Shown: positions 18,414 through 27,415 of the stretch, piece by piece
Numbering within the stretch: the first letter of the stretch is position 1
How the letters are laid out: each line of letters starts with the position of its first letter
Origin: Deltaproteobacteria bacterium
GTDB lineage: Bacteria > JADJOY01
Direction: 5' to 3'
Assembly: GCA_016713535.1 (NCBI GenBank)
Contig: JADJOY010000029.1
Span: 1-64,000, forward strand
DNA: 64,000 bases
Translations under genes and position numbers: made by a program
The notes under the pieces: generated by a model
Told to the model about the DNA's origin: nothing
The model's database searches: none
Seen by the model: only the letters and a program-made list of their open reading frames with translations

Positions 18414-20303
18414 CTAGGTGCGCGGCGCCACGCAGCGCTCGCGCAGGTCCGATTCCCAGCCGAGCGGCGCGAACGGGATCGTGCCTCGTCGCAGGCTCAC
18501 GAAGGCGAGCTCCGGGACGCTGAAGATCACGCCTTCCCAGCCGCGCCGCAGCAGGGTGCCGCCGTCCCACGGCGCGAGCGCCGCGCCCGCGACGGTGCCG
18601 CCCGCGCCGACCGCGAGGTTGAGGACGCCCAGCAGCGGGCGCAGCGCCACCGCGTCGTCGGTGAAGAAGAGGAACAGCGGATCGGCGTCGTTGGGGGTGT
18701 AGCTGTGCGCGGTGAGGGTCGAGGCCTCGCGGAGGTCCGTGGCGAGCGCGGAGCCGTCGCAGCGCTCGAACGCGTCGAGGGCGCGGACGCGGAACGACGG
18801 TCGCACCTCGGCGCGGCTGCCGGGGTAGGTGTCCGCGACGGCGTGGCTCGCCGCGAGCGGCACGAAGTGGAGGGCGCCCGCGGCATCGACGTGGGCCTCG
18901 AGGGGCACGGTGGCGAGGATCGCGAAGAGCTCCGTCACGCAGTTGCGGGTCACGAGGTCGTAGGGATACCGCTCGCGTAGCCGCGCGAGCGCCGCGGCCT
19001 CGGCGCGCGCGGCGCGCTCGTGGGCCCCGGCGAGGACGGCGGGCGCGAGTGCGGGCTTCGGGTAGGCGCGCGCGGGAGCGACCCGGCTCGGGATCTGGAA
19101 CGGGGTCGGGATCCTGAGCGGCGCGCCGCGCTCCAGCGCCCCGGCGAGGTCCGCCCAGGCCGCGCCGGCGAGCTCGAGGCGGCTCAGCCGCCCCTCGTCC
19201 CACGAGTCGGGAGCGAAGAGCGCGTCGCGCGCGTAGCGAAAGTCGTCGCCCCGCTCGGCGAGGATGCGGCGCAGCGCCCCGGTGCTGGCGCGCACGTCCG
19301 CGGTGGGGACGAGAGCCTCGTCCCCACGCGCCGGATCGAGCAGCACCAGGCGGCCGCTCGCGATCGAGCGCTCGAGCGCCTCGAGGCGCGCGAGCGCCAC
19401 GAGCAGCGGATCGCCGCGGTCGGGGCGGCTCGACTGGGCGAGGGCGACCGCCGCGTCCGCGACGGTGTCCGCGAGCTCGCGCAGCCGCGTGCGGTCGCGC
19501 GCCTCGAGCGCGAACTCGGGCACGTCGAGCGACACCCAGCTTCCCGCCGCTAGAGGCGGGGGATCGGCGAGCAGCTCGACCGCCAGCCACTCCGCCGCGA
19601 GGTCCGTGTAACGCCGCGCGATGCCTTCGCCGAGCGACGCTTCGTCGAGGCTCTCGATCGTGAGGGCGAGCTCTCGGGAGCGCCGAGCGAGGTAACCCGC
19701 GCCGAGCTCGCCCTCGATCCGCGCGGCCACCCGCCGCAGGGCCTCGAGCCCCGCGCGCCGCGCCTTCTCCTCGGATCCGTCGGCCTCCTCGGGTGGCGCG
19801 TCGCCGCTGGCGAAGTAGCCGCTCGCCGCGACGGCCGCCACGCCATGATCGCCGCCGGTCAGCCTCCACGCCCGGAGGAGGTCGAGGTCGCGGCGGCGCT
19901 CGTCGAGGGTGCCGAACTCGCCGTCCTGGCGCTGCCGGTAGCCCTCGAAGGCCCAGCGCAGCTCCTCGGCCGCGCCGGGCGGGACCGCCACGCGAGTCAC
20001 CGTCAGCGTGCGGTTCCCGAGGGCGCGATAGGAGTGATCGAAGCGCGCCGCGTCGACGCGGAAGAGCCGCAGGATCCCGCCTTCGACCTGCTGGAAGTGG
20101 TAGACGTTCTCGCCGATGCGGATCGCGACGTGCCCGCCGCTCGCTGCGCCCGAGTTGGGCTCCGCGTAGAGGTATTCGAAGAAGCTCGGCGCGGCGCCGC
20201 CGCTCTCGGCAGGCGCTGGCGCTGCGCGCGCGGGGCGCGGGACCGCGAGCGTGATGGCGACGACGAGCGCGAGTCGTCCGTGGAGCGAACGCGTGTGGCT
20301 CAC
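18414..20303 (-). CDS. DUF4105/Lnb-like exported protein
   Basis: An intact 629-residue protein with a signal peptide (LALVVAITLAVPRPARA). It carries two marks of the DUF4105 family. The first is a His-containing segment, SGGHVAIRIGENVYHF, near residue 60. The second is a Cys segment, YDLVTRNCVTELF, near residue 435. DUF4105 includes Lnb, a lipoprotein N-acyltransferase of some Firmicutes, with Cys and His as catalytic residues. Whether this protein acylates lipoproteins is inference. The GTG start at 20303 overlaps the stop of a small lipoprotein gene by 4 bases. No multi-helix membrane domain is obvious at the C-terminus. Confidence 0.65.
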   Translation of the reverse strand: MSHTRSLHGRLALVVAITLAVPRPARAAPAPAESGGAAPSFFEYLYAEPNSGAASGGHVAIRIGENVYHFQQVEGGILRLFRVDAARFDHSYRALGNRTLTVTRVAVPPGAAEELRWAFEGYRQRQDGEFGTLDERRRDLDLLRAWRLTGGDHGVAAVAASGYFASGDAPPEEADGSEEKARRAGLEALRRVAARIEGELGAGYLARRSRELALTIESLDEASLGEGIARRYTDLAAEWLAVELLADPPPLAAGSWVSLDVPEFALEARDRTRLRELADTVADAAVALAQSSRPDRGDPLLVALARLEALERSIASGRLVLLDPARGDEALVPTADVRASTGALRRILAERGDDFRYARDALFAPDSWDEGRLSRLELAGAAWADLAGALERGAPLRIPTPFQIPSRVAPARAYPKPALAPAVLAGAHERAARAEAAALARLRERYPYDLVTRNCVTELFAILATVPLEAHVDAAGALHFVPLAASHAVADTYPGSRAEVRPSFRVRALDAFERCDGSALATDLREASTLTAHSYTPNDADPLFLFFTDDAVALRPLLGVLNLAVGAGGTVAGAALAPWDGGTLLRRGWEGVIFSVPELAFVSLRRGTIPFAPLGWESDLRERCVAPRT

Positions 20304-20722
20304 ACGCCCTGTTCGAAACCTCGCTGGATCCAGCGCGACTGCTCGGGGGTCCTGGCGACCGCGGCGGCGAACGTGTCGACGCCGGTCTGGTTCTGGCCGG
20401 CGAGCTTGAGGCCCGCGCCGATGCCGCGGTACGTCGACTGGTTGCTCTCGTAGTCGCTGACACCGTGGCGCTTCGCGGTCTCGGCGAGACTCGCGAGGAT
20501 CGCCGATGGCGTGGCGCCGGAGCGGACCTGCGCGGCGACGTGATCTCGCACGCCCTCGCGATAGCCGATCTCCGGGCTCGAGCTGCGCGACAGCGAGGTG
20601 ACCGGGCTCGACACGATGTCGGAGATGCTGGCCGAGCTGTCGGAGAACGATTCGCAGGCGACCGACGAGCCGAGCGAGGCGGCGATCGCGGCGGCGAGCA
20701 GGGTGCGGTGCAGGTATTTCAT
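20300..20722 (-). CDS. Small lipoprotein paired with the DUF4105 protein
   Basis: A 140-residue product with a signal peptide ending in a lipobox-like SSVAC near residue 23. A Ser-rich linker leads to a helical domain with GYREGVRDHVAAQVRSG and a C-terminal YESNQSTYRGIGAGLKLAGQ. This pattern resembles small putative lipoproteins often encoded next to DUF4105 genes. The ATG at 20722 has an AGGAGG-type box (GGAGGTCC) about 7 bases upstream. Its stop overlaps the DUF4105 start (GTGA), so the two are probably co-translated. Function unknown. Confidence 0.7.
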   Translation of the reverse strand: MKYLHRTLLAAAIAASLGSSVACESFSDSSASISDIVSSPVTSLSRSSSPEIGYREGVRDHVAAQVRSGATPSAILASLAETAKRHGVSDYESNQSTYRGIGAGLKLAGQNQTGVDTFAAAVARTPEQSRWIQRGFEQGV

Positions 20723-20838
20723 CTCGGACCTCCTGGGTGTCGGGAGACGACAGCAAGCCGCGAGGCTACCAAAGCGACCGCGGACATGCCATTCGGCTCT
20801 ACGACGCGACGCTGCGTGCGGGGCGAGCATCCTCCGGT

Positions 20839-21261
20839 TCACGGCAGCCCCCACAGCTCGATCTCGGCGGTTCCCATCGCCATCGCGCGCGTCACCGCCG
20901 CGACGGTGACCCGGTCGATCACCCGCGTCCGTCCCTTCAGCTCGACCGCGCGAGTCTGGCCGCCGGCCGCGACATAGCCGGTGATGAGCTTCACGTCCTG
21001 CTCCTCGCCGTCCTCGAAGTGGACCGACACGTCCTTGAACACCACGCCCACGTTCTCGACGTGGATGCGGAGCTTGCGGACGGCGCGGTCGGTCTTCACG
21101 TTCAACGTCTCGCGCTTCTCGAGGAGGTTGAGGCGCACTTTCGCGAGCCGGACCCAGTCGCCGGTCTTCCCGCCCTTGTCGCTGCGGGCGTCGACCGCGG
21201 GCGTGAGCGCCAGCACGAGCGCGACGGCGAGGACCGGGACGGGGAGCCGTGGCGCGGACAT
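20839..21261 (-). CDS. Small exported beta-rich protein (DUF2541-like)
   Basis: A 140-residue protein with a signal peptide (VPVLAVALVLALTPAVDA). The mature beta-rich domain carries KLRIHVENVGVVFKDVSVHF, a GGQTRAVELKGRTRVIDRV stretch and a final AEIELWG. The order of strands and the terminal ELWG recall DUF2541-like secreted proteins, but this is a pattern match by eye. Transcription is separate from the upstream genes: 279 bases containing no other gene separate it from the divergent gene at 21541. Confidence 0.55.
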   Translation of the reverse strand: MSAPRLPVPVLAVALVLALTPAVDARSDKGGKTGDWVRLAKVRLNLLEKRETLNVKTDRAVRKLRIHVENVGVVFKDVSVHFEDGEEQDVKLITGYVAAGGQTRAVELKGRTRVIDRVTVAAVTRAMAMGTAEIELWGLP

Positions 21262-21540
21262 GGGGCCTCCGGGTGGGCGAGCATCGCTGTCGCGAGGCTG
21301 CCGCAGCGGGCGGCGGAGCGCAACGACCCTACACACGCCGTGCAATTCCTGCACGCCGGAGGGCCTCGGCTGGAACGATCGACGGTCGTTCCCGTCCGGC
21401 GCGCCGCGCCGCGCGGCAGAGGCCCGGACGGAGAATCCGCGGTCTTGCGAGGTGGCTCGGCGCGGTGCACGGAAATCGGGCGCCCGCCGGCGCCCGGCTT
21501 GCATCCCGTTGCCGCAGGCGAACCAGCGGGGAGGCGTCAC

Positions 21541-22113
21541 GTGCGAAAGTCGAAGCGATCCAGGGTCACCGGTTGGCTGCAGCTCCTGATCGTGGGCGCG
21601 TGCGCGAGCGTCACCGCACCGCTCGCTCACGCCGCCGATCGCGCCGCTCTCGAGGCGTGTGCTCCACCCGAGCTCCACGCCGCGGTGGTGCGCGGCCTCG
21701 TCGAGTCCGACACCCTCGCGAGATCGATCGCGGCCGCGCCGACCATCGAGGACGCTCGCGCGCTCGCCCTCGCGCCGGCGCAGAGCGCGACGCGCGCGCT
21801 CGAGCGCGCGGACTCGCTGGTGCCGTGGCGCGAGCCCGGCCTCGAGCGCGCCCACATGCGGCTCGCCCGTTACCAGCGCGCGGTGACCGAGGCGGCCGAT
21901 CCGGCGGCGGTGGCGGCCGAGTACGAGGGCCTCACGCGACCGCGCGGCGCGGGGCTCGACGGCGTGCAGGTGGCCGACCTCGGCGGCCCGGCCGCGGACG
22001 TGCACGTCGGTAACGTCGGCTGCGGCTACTCGACCGGCGAGATCATCGCGATCATCATCGGTTTCATCCTCGCGATCATTCCAGGGATCATCTTGCTGAT
22101 CGTGCTGTGCTGA
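21541..22113 (+). CDS. Exported helical protein with C-terminal hydrophobic tail
   Basis: A 190-residue frame from GTG 21541. It has a basic signal peptide (LQLLIVGACASVTAPLAHAAD), an Ala-rich helical middle and a very hydrophobic isoleucine-rich tail (IIAIIIGFILAIIPGIILL) ending in Cys. The tail could anchor the protein in the membrane or mark it for C-terminal processing. The start was chosen because it precedes the signal peptide directly; the same frame is open further upstream without signs of coding. No family recognised. Confidence 0.55.
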   Translation: MRKSKRSRVTGWLQLLIVGACASVTAPLAHAADRAALEACAPPELHAAVVRGLVESDTLARSIAAAPTIEDARALALAPAQSATRALERADSLVPWREPGLERAHMRLARYQRAVTEAADPAAVAAEYEGLTRPRGAGLDGVQVADLGGPAADVHVGNVGCGYSTGEIIAIIIGFILAIIPGIILLIVLC

Positions 22114-22164
22114 GCGCGGTGCGCCGCGAAGCACCGCGCCGTGGCGACCGGCACGTGCCGGAGG

Positions 22165-23067
22165 TCAGCGGAGCATCGCGGTGAGCCATGCACCGGCGAC
22201 CACCGCGGCGGTGAGCGCGCCCACCCCACGCTCGAGCCGCGCCAGGCGGGCTGACTCGAGCTGTCCGAGGCGCGGCAACCCGAGGCCACACGCGAAGCCG
22301 AGCACCAGCCCCGCGCCGTGCGCGACGAGGTCGCTCTGCGGCGCGACCCCGGTGAAGGCGAGGAGTCCGAGCGCCGCACCGACGGCGGGGAGCCACCGCA
22401 CGACCGCGTCGCGAGGACGGCGATGGACGGCCAGGGCCGCGGCGAGACCGAGGAGCGCGAACGTCGCGCCCGAGGCGCCCAGCGAGCGAAAGCCCGCGCC
22501 GTGAGCGAGGGCGCTCACCACGTTCGCGAGCGCGCCCGAGCCCACGCCCACCGCCGCGGCCAGCGCGGCCCCCGCGTGGCGCACGGTCGCGACGCCGAAG
22601 ATCAGCAGGAAGGCCGAGTTGGCGAGCAGGTGGATCACGCTCGAGTGGAGCGTGATGGCGGTGATCGCGCGCTCGAGCTCGCCGCCCTGAAACGCCGCGG
22701 CGTCGAGGATCCCGCGCTCCTCCCAGCCCGGCACGTAGGTCTGCGCGAGCATCGAGACCATCAGCAGCCACACCGCGCCGAGCGACCACCGCAGCTCGGC
22801 GCCCACGCCCCCGGCGCCGTCTTCGACCGGGGCGGGGCGCGGGCTCTCGGTGGCCGGCGCGAGGCGCGCGCGCTCCGCGGCGTGCTCGAGATCGAGCTCG
22901 ACCACGGCCCGGTGCGCCCGCGCGGCGTCCTCGCGGCTCACCCACAGCACCACCTCGTCGTTCTCGTCTCCCGCCGGGGTGAGCGTGAACGGGATGTGCA
23001 TCGCCTCGAGCGCGAACGTCCAGCGCTCGAGGGCCCGAGGATCCCCGCTCTCGGCGATCGGCACCAT
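22165..23067 (-). CDS. Rhomboid-family intramembrane serine protease
   Basis: An intact 300-residue protein. A soluble ~95-residue N-terminal domain precedes a six-to-seven-helix rhomboid core. Diagnostic elements are HLLANSAFLLIFG in TM2, the catalytic serine in GASGATFALLG (TM4) and the catalytic histidine in DLVAHGAGLVLGF (TM6). Rhomboids cleave transmembrane substrates in the inner membrane. The ATG at 23067 begins MVPIAESGD. It diverges from a small membrane-protein gene at 23174, so the 106 bases between hold both promoters. Confidence 0.88.
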   Translation of the reverse strand: MVPIAESGDPRALERWTFALEAMHIPFTLTPAGDENDEVVLWVSREDAARAHRAVVELDLEHAAERARLAPATESPRPAPVEDGAGGVGAELRWSLGAVWLLMVSMLAQTYVPGWEERGILDAAAFQGGELERAITAITLHSSVIHLLANSAFLLIFGVATVRHAGAALAAAVGVGSGALANVVSALAHGAGFRSLGASGATFALLGLAAALAVHRRPRDAVVRWLPAVGAALGLLAFTGVAPQSDLVAHGAGLVLGFACGLGLPRLGQLESARLARLERGVGALTAAVVAGAWLTAMLR

Positions 23068-23173
23068 CGATCGGCCAGTGTGCCAGAATCGGCGGTCACC
23101 GTTCACGCCGCGCCGCCGGGGCCGCCGGCGCTGGTCGTGCGGCGGCGTCGATCCTCGGCGACCGGGTTCGGGA

Positions 23174-23386
23174 ATGAACGAGCGACAGGTCTTCGGGCTG
23201 ATCCTTCGTACCGCCGGGCTCGGCGTGATCCTGCACGAGCTCACGAACCCTCGGCTCGTGCTCGGGTGGCCGAACGTCGTGGTCGGGCTGCCGCTCCTGG
23301 GGCTCGGCCTCTACCTCCTGCGCGGCGCGCCTCGGATCGTACGCTTCAGCTATCGCCCCGAAGACCCTGGCGCGGGTCCACGCTGA
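23174..23386 (+). CDS. Small membrane protein
   Basis: A 70-residue frame from ATG 23174. It has hydrophobic segments (LILRTAGLGVILHEL and VVVGLPLLGLGLYLLRG) and a short basic, proline-containing C-terminus. Two short helices or one re-entrant helix are plausible. It diverges from the rhomboid gene. No family recognised. Its amino-acid composition and compact length support a real gene, but it is short. Confidence 0.45.
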   Translation: MNERQVFGLILRTAGLGVILHELTNPRLVLGWPNVVVGLPLLGLGLYLLRGAPRIVRFSYRPEDPGAGPR

Positions 23387-23522
23387 TCCCACGCTCACTC
23401 GCGCCGGTCACGACCGGCTGGAAGCGGTGCATGGCCCCCATCGCGGAGGCTCGTCGCGCGCGAGGGTGGCCCGGCCGGGGTGTCGTGGCGGGCCGCGATC
23501 CACAAGCTCGAGGCGTTCGAGG

Positions 23523-24513
23523 TCAAGGCTCTTCGTTGGCATCCGCGGTGAAGAGGCCGGGATCGGCGGCCACGCCGCCGAGCTGATCGCAGGTGCACTG
23601 GCGGGGCAACTTCTCGGGGCGGAAGCGCACCAGCCGCGTGCCGTGGCGGAAGCGCCCGCCGCTCACGTGGTCGAACGCGACCTCCACCACCAGCTTCGGC
23701 TTCACCGGCTCCCACGTGCTCGAGCGCTCGGTCGCCCAGCGGCTCGGGCCGCCGGGGGCCTTGCCGGTGAAGCCGGGGCCGCCGCGTAGCGAGACCACCC
23801 GGCGCGTGATCGCGGCGCGCTCGTCACGGGCGAAGCTCGACGTGAAGCCGACGTGATCGAGCTGGCCGCCCTCGGCGTAGAGGCCGAGCAGGAGCGACCC
23901 CACCTGCAGATCGCCCGCGGCGTCGCGTGCGCTCGCCCAGCGGAATCCGCCCACCACGCAGTCGGCGGTGCGCTGGTGCTTCACCTTGCTCATCGCCGCG
24001 CGCCCGCCAGGGGTGTAGGGCGCATCGAGACGCTTGGCGACGACGCCGTCCAGGGAAGACCCGCCGCGCGCGAACCAGCGCTCGACCGTGGCGAGCTCGC
24101 GCGTCCCCGGTCGGGTCGACCAGCAAGTCGAAGAGCATGAGCCGGCACGGCGTCTCGTGCGCGAGGCGCGCCACCCGGCTCGCGGCCGGGTGGATCCGCG
24201 CGAGCAGCGCGTCGAAGGAAACACCGCCCGCGCTCGGGATCACGATCTCGCCGTCCACGACGAGACGCTTCGAGGCGAGCCCCGTCAGGGTTGCGACGAG
24301 CTCGGGGAAGTAGCGGTCGAGGGGCTTCCCCGACTTCGACTGGAGCAGGACCTCACGTCCGGCGCGAAACGCGACGCAGCGGAAGCCATCCCACTTGGGC
24401 TCGTATTGCCAGCCCGCTCCTGTCGGTATGGCCGCCACCGGCGTCGCCTCCATGGGAGTGAGGGGCGGCGCGACGGGTAGCTCGGCGACGGTGGTGGGTG
24501 CGGCTCGCTTCAT
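23523..24513 (-). CDS. ATP-dependent DNA ligase (frameshift and internal shortening)
   Basis: A LigC-like ATP-dependent DNA ligase; such enzymes seal nicks, often in repair. Motif I with the adenylated lysine is in YEPKWDGFRCVAFR. LVVDGEIVI gives motif III, GVVAKRLDAPYTPGG motif IV, and the OB-fold follows (LVVEVAFDHV). A frameshift occurs near 24113, between LFDLLVDPTG and ELATVERWF. At the same place the protein is about 30-35 residues shorter than relatives, which have a segment there before the motif IV region. Length is about 330 residues. The ATG at 24513 begins MKRAAPTTV; an upstream extension is open but poor in coding character. No Ku or LigD domains lie nearby. Confidence 0.78.
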
Positions 24514-24739
24514 GGGCCGGGATCGGTGCGTACCGCGTGCCAGAGCGCGCACCTTGGCGCGCCCCCACCGCCGCGCGGGGGCGCATGCCTTGCACCCCGG
24601 CATGCTCGAGTGAGCGGTACGGGCGGCCCGCGAGGGATTCACCCTCCGTGGCGAGCGCGCTTCGTAGAAACGCACTCACCGCTCGACAAACACGCCGCGG
24701 CCACGGCGGCGTACACGACCGCGCCGCGAAAGGGCATCG

Positions 24740-26263
24740 ATGATGGCGAACGACCACCCGCACGACTCGCACGACCCGCCCTGGACCCGGGACGCCACGC
24801 CCCACGCTCGCTCGCCGCTCGCGACCCGCCTGCGGACCGAGGTGTGCGTCATCGGCGCCGGCATCGCCGGCCTCACCACCGCCTATGAGCTCGCCGGGGA
24901 GGGCCGCTCGGTGGTGGTCCTCGATGATGGTCCGATCGGGGGCGGCATGACGTCCCGCACCACCGCTCACCTCGCGACCGCGATCGACGACCGCTACTGG
25001 GAGATCGCGCGCATCCACGGCACCGTGGGGGCACGCCTCGCCGCGGCCAGCCACGCGGGGGCGATCGATCGCATCGAGGAGATCGCCACCCGCGAGGGGA
25101 TCGACGCCGACTTCCGGCGCGTCGACGGCTTCCTGTTCCGCGGCCCGGAGCAGCCTCTCGAGCTCCTCCAGCGCGAGCTCGAGGCCGCGCACGAAGCGGG
25201 GCTCGCCGACGTCGAGCTGCTGGCGCGCTCGGCGTTGCCGGAGTTCGACACCGGACCGTGCCTGCGCTTTCCGCGCCAGGGCCAGCTCCATCCCATGAAG
25301 TACCTGAGCGGGCTCGCGGACGCTTTCGAGAAGCGCGGAGGGCTGATCTTCTGCGGCACCCACGCCGAGGGCTTCGAGGGGAAGCCGCTGTGTGTCACGA
25401 CCGACCGCGATGCGTCCGTGATCGCCGACGTGGTGGTGGTCGCCACCAACGTCCCGATCAACGACCGGTTCGCCATCCACACCAAGCAGGCGCCGTACAT
25501 GACGTACGTCGTCGCCGCGCGGGTGCCGAGCGGCGTCGTGCCGGTCGCGCTCTACTGGGACACGCTCGATCCCTACCACTACGTGCGCGTCGCCGAAGGC
25601 GTGGACGGTCACGATCTCCTGGTCGTCGGCGGCGAGGACCACAAGACGGGCCAGCAGCACCGGTCGGACGACCGCTTCGCGCGGCTCGAAGCGTGGGCGC
25701 GCCTCCATTTCCCCGCGATCGGAGCGATCGAGCGCCGCTGGTCGGGCCAGGTGATGGAGACCATCGACGGGCTGGCGTTCATCGGGCGCAACCCGGGGGA
25801 CGATGCGGTGTACGTCGTGACCGGCGACTCGGGGATGGGCATGACCCACGGCACCCTCGCCGGTCAGCTCATCGCCGACCTCGTCGTCGGCCGGCCGAGC
25901 CGGTTCGCGCGGCTCTACGATCCCGCGCGCAAGCCGGTTCGCGCGGGGCGCGACTTCCTGGCCGAGACCGCCAACGTGGCGGCGCAGTACCGCGACTGGG
26001 TCACGCCGGGGGAGGTGTCGAGCGCGGCCGAGGTTCCGCCCGGCTCGGGCGCCATCGTACGACGCGGCCTCCACAAGCTCGCGGTCCATCGCGACGCGAG
26101 CGGGACGCTCCACGAGCGCTCCGCGGTGTGCCCGCACCTCGGCTGCATCGTCCGCTGGAACGACACCGAGAAGACCTGGGACTGCCCCTGCCACGGGTCG
26201 CGATTCGCGGCCGAGGGGCGGGTCATCAGCGGTCCTGCGAACTCCGACCTCGCGCACGCCTGA
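24740..26263 (+). CDS. FAD-dependent oxidoreductase with C-terminal Rieske [2Fe-2S] domain
   Basis: An intact 507-residue fusion. The N-terminal DAO-type FAD domain has VCVIGAGIAGLTTAYELAG (residues about 34-52) and GMTSRTTAHLA, typical of glycine-oxidase/GlpD-like flavoproteins. The FAD-closing segment is VYVVTGDSGMGMTHG. Residues about 425-505 form a Rieske ferredoxin domain with CPHLGC and CPCHGS cluster ligands. Such proteins are annotated as FAD-dependent oxidoreductases with unknown substrate. The start is ATG 24740 or 24743 (two adjacent Met codons). It diverges from the ligase gene. Confidence 0.9.
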   Translation: MMANDHPHDSHDPPWTRDATPHARSPLATRLRTEVCVIGAGIAGLTTAYELAGEGRSVVVLDDGPIGGGMTSRTTAHLATAIDDRYWEIARIHGTVGARLAAASHAGAIDRIEEIATREGIDADFRRVDGFLFRGPEQPLELLQRELEAAHEAGLADVELLARSALPEFDTGPCLRFPRQGQLHPMKYLSGLADAFEKRGGLIFCGTHAEGFEGKPLCVTTDRDASVIADVVVVATNVPINDRFAIHTKQAPYMTYVVAARVPSGVVPVALYWDTLDPYHYVRVAEGVDGHDLLVVGGEDHKTGQQHRSDDRFARLEAWARLHFPAIGAIERRWSGQVMETIDGLAFIGRNPGDDAVYVVTGDSGMGMTHGTLAGQLIADLVVGRPSRFARLYDPARKPVRAGRDFLAETANVAAQYRDWVTPGEVSSAAEVPPGSGAIVRRGLHKLAVHRDASGTLHERSAVCPHLGCIVRWNDTEKTWDCPCHGSRFAAEGRVISGPANSDLAHA

Positions 26264-26289
26264 CCGGCCGCTCGGGGGCTCGCGCAGGT

Positions 26290-26671
26290 GAGCTCGCCGC
26301 GCCGCCAGACGCTTCGCTCGTCCAGGGTGCGCGCCTCCGCCCTTTCGCGTGGCGACCTGGGCGGCGCCACGCTGGCGCTCGATCTCGGCGAGGATGCGTT
26401 CCCGGATCGGGGCCCGGTGGGGCGCGGGTCCGGCCTGCGCGCGTGACCGCGAGTCCCCGCGCCTGGCTCGCGACGAACGAGGTCTGGGCGCGAGCACCGG
26501 CTGCGCGCCGTCCGCGATCGCGCCCAACCATGCCTCCACCAGGAGGTCACGGAGCACCTGCACCGGAAGCAACTCGGGCGCGAGCGACGTCGCGGACGCG
26601 CCGCGCACGGCGCCGCGGCGCACGGGGGATCGACGCGACGTCTTGGCGGAGTTGTCGGCGACTTTCTTCAT
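26290..26671 (-). CDS. Short hypothetical gene, third in the receiver operon (end unresolved)
   Basis: An ATG at 26671, eight bases after the stop of the Cys-rich gene, begins MKKVADNSAKTSRR and continues LLPVQVLRDLLVEAWLGAIADG, an amphipathic helix with coding character. Beyond about residue 60 the sequence becomes Arg/Ala-rich. The frame stays open into the antisense of the Rieske oxidoreductase, so the true stop is probably lost to an indel; the given end is approximate. Tight spacing with the two genes upstream is the main support. Function unknown. Confidence 0.3.
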
Positions 26672-26678
26672 GGCGACC

Positions 26679-26912
26679 TCACGAGCGCGGATGGCACGTA
26701 CCCGGCCAGCGGCTCGATCCGCGCGCCAGCCAGATCCGGTAATCATCGGGAGCGTGCGTGGGACACGGCACCGCGGCGGCCGGCTCGAGGCGGGCGCGGA
26801 CCCGCGGCGCAGGGCGCAGGCCGGTCCCGGCACAGCGCGCGCACTCGTGGTCGAGGCCGTGGCACTCGCATTCGGCGAGGAGCTGGCCCGGGATCAGGCA
26901 GCGGCAGGTCAC
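26679..26912 (-). CDS. Small Cys-rich, DnaJ-zinc-finger-like protein
   Basis: A 77-residue product from GTG 26912, one base after the stop of the receiver gene. The N-terminal half has Cys at CRC, CECHG and CARCAGTG. The last is the CxxCxGxG repeat seen in DnaJ-type zinc fingers, so metal binding is likely. The C-terminal half is Pro/Arg-rich. Spacing suggests co-translation with the response regulator. I do not recognise the family, and a role in signalling is inferred only from position. Confidence 0.5.
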   Translation of the reverse strand: MTCRCLIPGQLLAECECHGLDHECARCAGTGLRPAPRVRARLEPAAAVPCPTHAPDDYRIWLARGSSRWPGTCHPRS

Positions 26913-26913
26913 G

Positions 26914-27309
26914 TCACGGCTCCGGCTCGGCGCCCGTCGCGCCGGCGCGGTCGGGAGCGCGCTCGGCGCGTAGCGCATCGAGGATGGTGTGGGGCCAGAG
27001 CGGCTTGGCGAGGAACGCGTCCGCGCCGGCGGTGCGTGCCGCCGCCGCCGGCTCGACGCCCTCGAAGTGGGGCGCACCCGACATCGCGATCAGGCGCACG
27101 TCGGGGTGCTCGGCGCGGATCGCACGGATCAGCCGCGCGCCATCGATCCCCGGAAGCCCGAGGTCGATGAAAGCGAGGTGAGGGCGGTATGCGAGGAAGC
27201 GCGCCAACCCGCTCTCGCCGTCGCCCGCTTCCTCGACCGTGCACCCCCCTCGCTGCAGCACGCGGCGGATCACGCGCCGCAGGCTGGCGTCGTCGTCGAC
27301 CACCAGCAC
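26914..27309 (-). CDS. Single-domain response regulator (CheY-like receiver)
   Basis: A 131-residue receiver domain. The acidic pocket is VVDDDAS, the phosphoacceptor Asp lies in LAFIDLGLPGIDG, the Thr/Ser position is in LIAMSGAP, and the conserved Lys is in FLAKPLWPHT. There is no output domain. The GTG at 27309 starts directly at the first strand; up to 15 additional upstream residues are possible in frame. It diverges from the four-PAS histidine kinase at 27544, a natural candidate phosphodonor, and leads two small genes on its own strand. Confidence 0.82.
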   Translation of the reverse strand: MLVVDDDASLRRVIRRVLQRGGCTVEEAGDGESGLARFLAYRPHLAFIDLGLPGIDGARLIRAIRAEHPDVRLIAMSGAPHFEGVEPAAAARTAGADAFLAKPLWPHTILDALRAERAPDRAGATGAEPEP

Positions 27310-27415
27310 CCGGAGCGACGAGGAGCCGGACGTAGCGGCGTCGGTGGTGGCGGTCGGCGGGATGGCGGCCCTTCCAGCGGAGAATCCAGGGTCGTAAGGA
27401 TGCGAGTGCCCGGTT

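Noticed and set aside
22042-22113. Isoleucine-rich tail of the 21541 gene as an antimicrobial peptide or toxin
   Set aside because: It is the in-frame C-terminal anchor of a longer exported protein, and no immunity or processing genes are nearby.
26278-26671. A confident third gene end in the receiver operon
   Set aside because: Only the first ~60 codons look coding; no stop can be placed, so it is listed at low confidence only.
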